Origin: Alkalibacterium sp.
GTDB taxonomy: Bacteria > Bacillota > Bacilli > Lactobacillales > Carnobacteriaceae_A
Assembly: GCA_020832185.1 (NCBI GenBank)
Contig: JAFIFE010000023.1
Coordinates: 1 to 64,000, forward strand
Length of the DNA: 64,000 nucleotides
Reading direction: 5' to 3'
Position numbers and translations under genes: made by a program. Under the pieces are notes generated by a model. That model searched no databases. It worked only from the letters and a program-made list of their open reading frames with translations, and was not told the DNA's origin. Positions 54,546 to 64,000 of this stretch are shown here, one piece after another (the first letter of the stretch is position 1; each line of letters opens with the position of its first letter).

Positions 54546-55555
54546 AAAAAACTATTTTTTCGTTAGGACTAGCTCTAATTATTTTAGGAGGGTGTGACCA
54601 GTTGGGAACTAACCAGGAAACAGTGACGTATCAGAATCCGGTCGGAGAGATGCTGGATATCGGAGACCCATATGTACTGAAAGTTGAGGACACATATTAT
54701 ATGTACGCGACATCAGTGCCTCATGCAGGCTTTAGAGTATGGGAGTCAGCGAATTTAGTTGATTGGGAAGAAGCCGGTATGGCCTATGATCATAGAGATC
54801 ATGAAGAAAAATGGGCACAGTATGATTTTTGGGCTCCGGAAGTGGTTGAACATAATGGGGCTTATTACATGGTTTACAGTGCCAGAGATTATACAGGCAG
54901 CTTGAAGATGGCCATAGCAACCAGTGATTCTCCGACGGGTCCATTTGAAGATGCAACAGTTGGACTGATCGACCGCCCAGGATCATTTATCGATGGCCAT
55001 ATCTTTATAGATGATGATGGGACTCCTTACTTGTACTATGTCGAAGATAACCATGAAAATATTATCGACGGCAAGCATATCAGTCACATTTATGTTCAGG
55101 AAATGACCGAAGATTTACTTCATGTGACTGGTGAGCCGCATTTCATCCTTGAACCTGACCAGGCCTGGGAAAATCCGGATGGGGATTATCAATGGAATGA
55201 AGGGCCATTTGTGGTTAAACATGATGACTTATATTACCTTATGTATTCCGCTAACTTTTATGCCAGTTCAGACTACGCTATAGGATACGCGGTTTCAGAC
55301 AGTCCCATAGGCCCCTTTGAAAAAAGCGAGTCGAACCCGATCTTGTCTAAAGATCTGGAGAATGGAATATCCGGGCCGGGACACAATAGTGTTACTGTTG
55401 GACTGGATAACGAAACATTATACGCTGTCTATCACATTCACACGGATCCTGAAAATCCAAGCGGGGACAGAAGACCAGCTATCGACCGTTTGTATTTCGA
55501 AGACGGAGAGATGAAAATCGAAGGACCGACCAGTGTTGAACAGGAACTGAGATAG
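54542..55555 (+). CDS. GH43-family hydrolase, lipoprotein
   Basis: A 337-residue five-bladed beta-propeller of GH43 type. A signal ending in lipobox ILGGC places it on the outside of the membrane, unlike the other hydrolases here. Catalytic residues are the base in DIGDPYVLK, the pKa modulator in the YDFWAPEVV segment, and the acid in NEGPFVVK. GH43 enzymes mostly act on arabinose, xylose or galactan side chains; it may trim polymers before uptake. It overlaps the upstream GH1 gene by four bases (ATGA). A terminator follows. Confidence 0.88.
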   Translation: MKKTIFSLGLALIILGGCDQLGTNQETVTYQNPVGEMLDIGDPYVLKVEDTYYMYATSVPHAGFRVWESANLVDWEEAGMAYDHRDHEEKWAQYDFWAPEVVEHNGAYYMVYSARDYTGSLKMAIATSDSPTGPFEDATVGLIDRPGSFIDGHIFIDDDGTPYLYYVEDNHENIIDGKHISHIYVQEMTEDLLHVTGEPHFILEPDQAWENPDGDYQWNEGPFVVKHDDLYYLMYSANFYASSDYAIGYAVSDSPIGPFEKSESNPILSKDLENGISGPGHNSVTVGLDNETLYAVYHIHTDPENPSGDRRPAIDRLYFEDGEMKIEGPTSVEQELR

Positions 55556-55564
55556 AGAACCATT

Positions 55565-55594
55565 AAGACTGCCTTTGGGTGGTCTTTTCTTTTT
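55565..55594 (+). terminator. Terminator after GH43
   Basis: AAGACTGCC pairs with GGTGGTCTT (two G-T wobbles) around a four-base loop, followed by a T-rich tract. Confidence 0.75.
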
Positions 55595-55606
55595 AAATTT
55601 TTCTAT

Positions 55607-55618
55607 GTAAAGGTTTAC
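55607..55618. promoter_or_regulatory. Imperfect LacI-type site upstream of GH35
   Basis: GTAAAGGTTTAC differs by one base from the perfect operator GTAAACGTTTAC. It lies 113 bases before the GH35 start. Confidence 0.45.
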
Positions 55619-55730
55619 AAAGAAGTGTGTAAGAGGTAATCTTTAAATGATTGACGCTTTACTAAATGAAGTAGACCATTAAGGTGGAAAATAGGAGTCA
55701 GATTATAATTTTGATGAAAAGGGTGAGTTT

Positions 55731-57491
55731 ATGTTCGAAATAAAAGATGAGTTTTACTGGAAAGGAAAACCAGTCAAAATCATATCAGGATCGATTCACT
55801 ACTTTAGAGTGGTGCCGGAGTACTGGAAAGACCGCTTAATAAAGTTGAAGGCAATGGGATGTAACACAGTTGAGACCTATGTCCCCTGGAATAGTCATGA
55901 ACCGAAAGAGGGAGCGTTCACCTTTGAGGGTCAGGCTGATTTAGCTGGATTTATCAGGACAGCCGAGGCCCTTGATTTGTTTGTCATCTTAAGACCGTCT
56001 CCTTATATCTGTGCAGAGTGGGAATTTGGCGGACTGCCAGGCTGGCTGCTTAAAGATAAGAATATGAGACTTCGAACCAATTACGGGCCATTTATAGAAA
56101 AAGTGGCGACTTATTTTGAACGCTTGTTTAAAGAAGTGGTGGACCTTCAGTGTACTCATGGAGGACCGATCATCATGATGCAGGTCGAAAATGAATACGG
56201 CAGTTACGGAAATGACAAAGCTTACCTGAAGGAACTGGTCCGACTGATGAAAGGCAATGGGGTTGATGTCCCACTGGTTACGAGTGATGGCACCTGGCTC
56301 GATATGCTTGAGAACGGGACCATAATAGAAGACGCTTTGCCTACGGTCAATTTTGGGTCAAATCCGAAAGACCATTTTCAGATACTGCAGGACTTCGTTC
56401 AAAAGCCGATGCCTTTAATGGTCATGGAATTCTGGAATGGCTGGTTTACTGCCTGGGGAGATTCAGAGTTCAAGAAAACAATTGCGACCGAACAAGCCGG
56501 CTATGTAGAAGACATACTGAAGATGGGGCACATCAATTTTTATATGTTCCATGGGGGCACACAGTTTGGCTTTTATAATGGATCAAACTATTACGATGAA
56601 TTGACTCCGGACGTGACGTCTTATGATTACGATGCCCCACTGACTGAATGGGGAGAGATTACTGACAAGTATAGAGCCTTTAGAGAGGTCATTAAAAACT
56701 ATTCGACAGGACCTTTGCCTGACTTGCCTGAACCGGTCGTTTTAAAAAGCTACGGGTCACTGTCAGTGAGTGAACAGACCTCCCTGTTTGATAATCTACA
56801 AAATCTGTCACTTGGAGTTAAAAGTCCATATACGTTGTCGATGGAAGAAGTGGATCAGTCCACTGGCTACATCGTATACCAGCATGACTTAGGTAAAAAA
56901 AGACATATCGATGATTTTAGATTAGTGGGAGCCAACGATCGTGCGACTGTTTATGTAAACAGAAAGCATCTGTTTACTCAGTACGATAAGGAAATAGGTG
57001 AGAAAGAGACCTTTGAATTGCAGGAGGATAGCAATCAGCTGTCCATTCTGGTCGAAAATATGGGGCGTGTCAACTATGGTCCGCGCATGCCTCATCAGCG
57101 AAAAGGCATTGTAGATGGCGTCTATGTCAATGGCGCATTTAGAAGTGAATGGATTCATTATCCACTTCCGCTAGATTCCATCAAAGACGTTGATTATAGT
57201 CGACCTTATGAAGAAGGCGAACCTGGTTTCCATAAGTTCTCGTTCACTATAGATGAAATACACGATACGTTCGTTGATATGTCTGGCTGGGGGAAAGGAT
57301 GCGTATTTATAAACGGGTTCAACCTGGGACGTTTCTGGGATAAAGGGCCTCAGTATAAACTGTACCTGCCCGCTCCACTGCTTAAAGAAGGCTCTAATGT
57401 ACTTGTTGTCTTTGAAACAGAAGGAAAAGTTAAAACCGACGTCAGTTTAACCAATGAACCGCCTTACTCATTTAATAACGAGAGGATTTAA
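55731..57491 (+). CDS. GH35 beta-galactosidase
   Basis: A 586-residue GH35 enzyme. The TIM-barrel N-terminal half shows GSIHYFRVVPEYWKDRL, ICAEWEFGGLPGWL, VENEYGSYG (acid/base glutamate) and VMEFWNGWF (nucleophile). Two C-terminal beta domains follow (about 390-580), with FINGFNLGRFW typical of family members. No signal peptide, so it acts on imported beta-galactosides. A LacI-type site lies upstream. Confidence 0.93.
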   Translation: MFEIKDEFYWKGKPVKIISGSIHYFRVVPEYWKDRLIKLKAMGCNTVETYVPWNSHEPKEGAFTFEGQADLAGFIRTAEALDLFVILRPSPYICAEWEFGGLPGWLLKDKNMRLRTNYGPFIEKVATYFERLFKEVVDLQCTHGGPIIMMQVENEYGSYGNDKAYLKELVRLMKGNGVDVPLVTSDGTWLDMLENGTIIEDALPTVNFGSNPKDHFQILQDFVQKPMPLMVMEFWNGWFTAWGDSEFKKTIATEQAGYVEDILKMGHINFYMFHGGTQFGFYNGSNYYDELTPDVTSYDYDAPLTEWGEITDKYRAFREVIKNYSTGPLPDLPEPVVLKSYGSLSVSEQTSLFDNLQNLSLGVKSPYTLSMEEVDQSTGYIVYQHDLGKKRHIDDFRLVGANDRATVYVNRKHLFTQYDKEIGEKETFELQEDSNQLSILVENMGRVNYGPRMPHQRKGIVDGVYVNGAFRSEWIHYPLPLDSIKDVDYSRPYEEGEPGFHKFSFTIDEIHDTFVDMSGWGKGCVFINGFNLGRFWDKGPQYKLYLPAPLLKEGSNVLVVFETEGKVKTDVSLTNEPPYSFNNERI

Positions 57492-57586
57492 ACAGACAGT
57501 CATCGCTATTTTGAAAGGTGATATACTAATACGAGAGAGTCAGCAAGTCAACCAAATCAACCGATCAGTAGGAGTAAAATTAACAG

Positions 57587-57614
57587 TTGAATATTAGTAA
57601 AATTAGTGTAAACT
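57587..57614 (+). promoter_or_regulatory. Promoter of the GH36 gene
   Basis: TTGAAT at 57587-57592 and TAAACT at 57609-57614 with a 16-base spacer. The LacI operator at 57620 covers the expected start site. Confidence 0.55.
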
Positions 57615-57619
57615 ATTTA

Positions 57620-57631
57620 GTAAACGTTTAC
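57620..57631. promoter_or_regulatory. LacI-type operator upstream of GH36
   Basis: Perfect palindrome GTAAACGTTTAC, identical to the site over the lacI promoter at 41039. It lies 18 bases before ATG 57649. The distance from the regulator (16 kb) suggests a regulon or a second LacI protein. Confidence 0.75.
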
Positions 57632-57648
57632 AATTACAGGAGGAAATT

Positions 57649-59880
57649 ATGGATATTTTGTTCAATAAAGAGACGAATAGTTTTCATCTTTTCAATGATT
57701 TAGTCAGCTATCAGCTTTCAATCAAAGATGACAAGTACGTTTCACACGTCTATTGGGGAAAAGCGATAGGGGGGAATAATGCGCATATTGATTTTCCGCT
57801 GTATGATCGTGCCTTTTCTGCAAGTCCACATGGAGCCAAGCTGCAGAATTTTTCGATGAATACTTTGCTGCAGGAATACCCGGGCCATAATAATGGAGAC
57901 TACAGAGAATCAGCATTAGAAGTGACATATCCGGATAAAACGTTTTCTACACAGCTGGAGTATCAAAGCCACTCAATCATCAACGGAAAACCCGAACTCG
58001 AAGGGCTGCCTCATACGTATATCAATGAAAAATCAGAAGCCAAAACACTAAAGCTTGTACTGAAAGATACACTGGATTACTGCACAATAGATCTGTACTA
58101 CACGATTTATGCCGATTATCCGGTCGTAACGCGGTCTGTAAGAGTGACGAACAACGGTGAGCTTCCAATCGAATTGAATAAACTTCTAAGTATGTCCGTT
58201 GACTTTGATCATTCCAGTTTCGACTGTGTGCAGCTGCCTGGTGCCTGGGGAAGGGAGCGCGATCTGGTCAGACATCCGATCCATAGAGGCGTTCATAAAA
58301 TCGACTCCAAACGCGGAACGACCAGCCATACGTACCAGCCGTTTTTGGGACTGGTCGATCCGGATACGACTGAGCACACAGGGGATGTATACGGGTTCCA
58401 CTTTGTTTATTCCGGCGAGTTCCTGGCAAATTGTGAAGTGAATGAGTATAACCAGACCAGAGTCCAGATGGGGATCAGTCCAGAACATTTCAAGTGGGAG
58501 CTTAATCCTGCAGAGACGTTTTCGTCTCCAGAAGTCGTTATGTCCTATACAGATAATGGGCTGAACCAGTTTTCTCAGGATCTCCACTCCTTTTATCAGA
58601 CCCATCTGATCAGAGGGAAATACCAGTTTGAGGAACGACCGGTATTACTGAATAACTGGGAAGGGACTTACTTCGATTTTACAGAAGAGAAACTGCTTGA
58701 TATGGCAGATAAAGCTGTAGATTTAGGAGTGGAGTTATTTGTTCTGGATGATGGCTGGTTCGGTAAACGTGATGATGACAAAACCTCTCTTGGAGACTGG
58801 GTTGTCTATGATAAAAAATTACCAAACGGATTAAAATCGCTTGCTGAAAAAATCAAAGCCAAGGGTCTGAGATTCGGTTTGTGGTTTGAACCGGAAATGA
58901 TCTCAGAGGATAGCGACTTATTCAGAACTCATCCTGAATGGGTGTTGAAGGCAAATGACCGTTCAGCTTCTCTGGGGAGAAACCAGTTTATTTTGGACTA
59001 TACTCAAAAAGAAGTAAGGGACTATATTAAAGAGCGGATGAGGGCTGTTTTAAATGAGGTGCCGATCGATTATATCAAATGGGATTTCAACCGGAACATG
59101 ACAGAAATCGGGTCTCAACATCCATCAGTAAATGATGGGGAAGTCACTCACCGCTATATGCTTGGGCTCTATGACTTGCTGGAAGAACTGACGACTGCTT
59201 ATCCGGATATCCTATGGGAAAGCTGTTCTGGTGGAGGCGGGAGATACGATCCGGGCATGCTTTACTATATGCCTCAGACATGGACATCAGATAATACCGA
59301 TGCGGTTGCACGGCTGGAAATACAGACAGGAACAAGTTTAGTCCTGCCGATCAGTTCTATGGGCTCCCACGTTTCAGCTGTTCCGAATCATCAGGTCAAC
59401 CGCATGACGTCTCTGGATATGAGAGGAGATGTCGCGATGGCTGGTAATTTAGGCTACGAACTGGATCCAACTCTATTATCAGATAGCGAAAGAGAAAAAG
59501 TACAGGAGCAGATTGTCTTTTATAAAGAGAATAGGAAGCTCATTCAATATGGGTCCTTTTTCCGTTTAAAGTCCCCATTTGATCAGTCCAGCGAAACTGC
59601 CTGGTTATTTGTTAATAAGGATAAATCAGAGGCATTGGTTTTCAATTATCTGATTCTTGATAAGACGAATATGGTCAACACACGAGTAAAATTGAAAGGA
59701 CTGGCTCCTGAGAAGAGATATAAACTGAATGGACAGGATACTCTATACTACGGAAGTGAGTTAATGAATAAAGGTCTATATATCGAACCGCCTTTATCTG
59801 ACGAAATTGAGCAGTCCAGTTATCAGGTCAATGGAGATTTCAGAAGTACCAAAATCAAAATTAAGGAAGTCATAGGGTAG
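57649..59880 (+). CDS. aga: GH36 alpha-galactosidase
   Basis: A 743-residue GH36 alpha-galactosidase. The N-terminal beta-sandwich (about 1-320) precedes the TIM barrel with LLNNWEGTYFDF, LFVLDDGWFGKRDDD, IKWDFNRNMTE (nucleophile aspartate), ESCSGGGGRYD and WTSDNTDA (acid/base aspartate). A small C-terminal beta domain follows. Cytoplasmic; expected substrates are melibiose, raffinose and stachyose. AGGAGG precedes ATG 57649. A hairpin terminator follows, so it may be monocistronic. Confidence 0.94.
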   Translation: MDILFNKETNSFHLFNDLVSYQLSIKDDKYVSHVYWGKAIGGNNAHIDFPLYDRAFSASPHGAKLQNFSMNTLLQEYPGHNNGDYRESALEVTYPDKTFSTQLEYQSHSIINGKPELEGLPHTYINEKSEAKTLKLVLKDTLDYCTIDLYYTIYADYPVVTRSVRVTNNGELPIELNKLLSMSVDFDHSSFDCVQLPGAWGRERDLVRHPIHRGVHKIDSKRGTTSHTYQPFLGLVDPDTTEHTGDVYGFHFVYSGEFLANCEVNEYNQTRVQMGISPEHFKWELNPAETFSSPEVVMSYTDNGLNQFSQDLHSFYQTHLIRGKYQFEERPVLLNNWEGTYFDFTEEKLLDMADKAVDLGVELFVLDDGWFGKRDDDKTSLGDWVVYDKKLPNGLKSLAEKIKAKGLRFGLWFEPEMISEDSDLFRTHPEWVLKANDRSASLGRNQFILDYTQKEVRDYIKERMRAVLNEVPIDYIKWDFNRNMTEIGSQHPSVNDGEVTHRYMLGLYDLLEELTTAYPDILWESCSGGGGRYDPGMLYYMPQTWTSDNTDAVARLEIQTGTSLVLPISSMGSHVSAVPNHQVNRMTSLDMRGDVAMAGNLGYELDPTLLSDSEREKVQEQIVFYKENRKLIQYGSFFRLKSPFDQSSETAWLFVNKDKSEALVFNYLILDKTNMVNTRVKLKGLAPEKRYKLNGQDTLYYGSELMNKGLYIEPPLSDEIEQSSYQVNGDFRSTKIKIKEVIG

Positions 59881-59914
59881 GATCAGCTAAATGTTTTTTA
59901 TATAATGATTATAG

Positions 59915-59952
59915 AGGACTAGTATGAGAGAACCGCTCTCACTAGTCCTTTT
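59915..59952 (+). terminator. Terminator after GH36
   Basis: AGGACTAGT and GAGAG pair with CTCTC and ACTAGTCCT (two unpaired bases on the left side), followed by TTTT. The CTAGT element echoes the motif of the 51-bp array. Confidence 0.75.
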
Positions 59953-60040
59953 ACCTATATACACTAAGGCATTTTCATGTATTTAAGTGACTATAAGTAA
60001 AAGCATTTACTATATTTAGTAAAAATATCTATAAAAACGC

Positions 60041-60069
60041 TTGCACTATTTGTGATTTTTTCATATAGT
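60041..60069 (+). promoter_or_regulatory. Promoter of lacZ
   Basis: TTGCAC at 60041-60046 and TATAGT at 60064-60069 with a 17-base spacer. The expected RNA start (about 60076) is only about eight bases before ATG 60084. A diffuse palindrome GTAAAAGCATTTAC lies upstream at about 59997-60010. Confidence 0.65.
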
Positions 60070-60083
60070 ATGTATATAAATAA

Positions 60084-63194
<3,111 letters not shown>

Positions 63195-63236
63195 TTAAGT
63201 GTGTAACCATTAAAAATAAAAAACGGAGGGATCAAC

Positions 63237-64000
63237 ATGTTTAGCAAAAAGTCATATTTAGCTTTAAGTGCAACAGCATTACTTCTACTCTCAGCTTGTG
63301 GCAATGGGGACGAAATTGATGATACTGGAATTGGGAACGGCAATGGAGACGCAGCAGATGATGGCGATTTTGAAGGAGCGTCTGATGATCCGACTGAGTT
63401 AACGGTCTGGACGTGGGATCCCAACTTCAACGTGGTCGCTTTGGAAATGGCAGAAGAACGCTATCAGGAAGATAATCCGGATTTCAGCTTGAATATCGTT
63501 GAGAACTCACAGGAAGACGTGGTTCAACGGTTAAATACCAGTCTAAGTTCCGGCGTGGCAACTGGGCTGCCGAATATTGTCTTTATAGAAGATTACCGTG
63601 CACCAAGTTTCCTGAATTCATATGAAGGCTCATTCTACGCATTAGGCGATTATTTTGAGACAGATGACTTTGCGGACTATAAACTGGCGGCAGGTACTCA
63701 TGAGGATAATGTATACAATGTGCCTTTTGATACAGGTGTAACTGGGTTGTATGTACGTACTGACTATCTTGAAGATGCAGGCTACTCCCTTGAAGATCTG
63801 GAAGACATTACGTGGGAAGAGTATATTGAAATCGGTGAAGATGTCTATGAACAGACAGGCATCAGCTGGATCACGAATGACCATGGCGATTTAGGATTAA
63901 TGCGCGTCATGATGCAGTCAAGTGGCGTATGGTGGACAGAAGATGAAGATGGAGTGACTCCTTATATCGTTGGAAACGAATCGCTGAGACTGGCATTTGA
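63237..64000 (+). CDS. Sugar ABC transporter substrate-binding lipoprotein 4 (3' truncated by window)
   Basis: ATG 63237 after CGGAGGG opens a frame of 254 codons that runs off the right edge. The signal ends in a lipobox (LLLLSACG), then an acidic Gly/Asp/Asn linker and the SBP_bac_1 fold (LTVWTWDPNFNVVALEMAEE). It lies 42 bases after lacZ with no terminator, so it is probably co-transcribed and starts a fourth ABC transporter, perhaps for beta-galactosides. The permeases would lie beyond the window. Confidence 0.9.
   Translation, partial: MFSKKSYLALSATALLLLSACGNGDEIDDTGIGNGNGDAADDGDFEGASDDPTELTVWTWDPNFNVVALEMAEERYQEDNPDFSLNIVENSQEDVVQRLNTSLSSGVATGLPNIVFIEDYRAPSFLNSYEGSFYALGDYFETDDFADYKLAAGTHEDNVYNVPFDTGVTGLYVRTDYLEDAGYSLEDLEDITWEEYIEIGEDVYEQTGISWITNDHGDLGLMRVMMQSSGVWWTEDEDGVTPYIVGNESLRLAF

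Noticed and set aside
58186-58605. Minus-strand reading frame of 139 codons inside GH36
   Set aside because: Antisense shadow of a strongly conserved gene with no own start signal.

Overview
The window looks like a chromosome segment of a low-GC Gram-positive bacterium, probably a lactic-acid-bacterium relative (Lactobacillales, perhaps Carnobacteriaceae-like). The evidence is strong AGGAGG ribosome sites with frequent TTG and GTG starts, lipobox-type lipoproteins, a BY-kinase (CpsC/CpsD) capsule locus, an FMN lactate oxidase, cre-like and LacI-type operators, and sugar ABC importers that lack their own ATPase. The taxon is inferred from gene content, not from a marker gene.

Layout. (1) 1-1279: AT-rich and mostly non-coding, with one plausible 30-residue membrane peptide. 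(2) 1280-17450: an AT-rich capsule/exopolysaccharide locus. It holds a CpsC adaptor, CpsD kinase, Wzy polymerase, two Wzx flippases, six glycosyltransferases, a priming sugar-phosphate transferase, a hexapeptide acyltransferase, a LicD transferase and an overlapping IspD/TarI-like cytidylyltransferase. (3) 17602-19206: a decay zone with an orphan IS3 OrfA and a polysaccharide deacetylase interrupted by one in-frame stop. (4) 19386-23117: a multicopper oxidase and two tandem paralogous stand-alone ATP-grasp ligases of unknown product. (5) 23701-26065: an MFS carrier and a lactate oxidase. (6) 26123-36874: acid-sugar and tetrulose catabolism. A frameshifted PrpR_N-type regulator diverges from a DUF1537 kinase, PdxA2 and a GH5 hydrolase. 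A TIM-barrel isomerase, DhaK, DhaL and a GarR-like reductase follow, then a DeoR repressor divergent from an RpiB-type isomerase. (7) 37209-46781: an ABC importer, then a LacI regulator with a second ABC importer and a GH13 alpha-glucosidase. (8) 46801-47155: a 51-bp-period tandem array. (9) 47280-64000: an ArsR-HTH fused to a beta-rich domain, divergent from a third ABC importer and a run of glycoside hydrolases (GH2, GH1, GH43 lipoprotein, GH35, GH36, LacZ), ending in a truncated fourth binding protein.

How it works together. The right half reads as a plant or oligosaccharide utilisation region: lipoproteins capture oligosaccharides, permeases import them using an ATPase encoded elsewhere, and mostly cytoplasmic hydrolases release galactose, glucose and other sugars. 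The middle part probably converts four-carbon acid sugars (kinase plus PdxA2) to DHAP, and tetruloses (DhaKL plus two isomerases) to erythrose 4-phosphate.

The points I find most interesting are the ArsR-fusion sensor with mirrored 18-bp operators, the 51-bp array, the DhaKL/isomerase/RpiB tetrulose cluster with 10-bp phased repeats, the ATP-grasp pair, and the hairpin after the binding-protein gene in each of three ABC operons.
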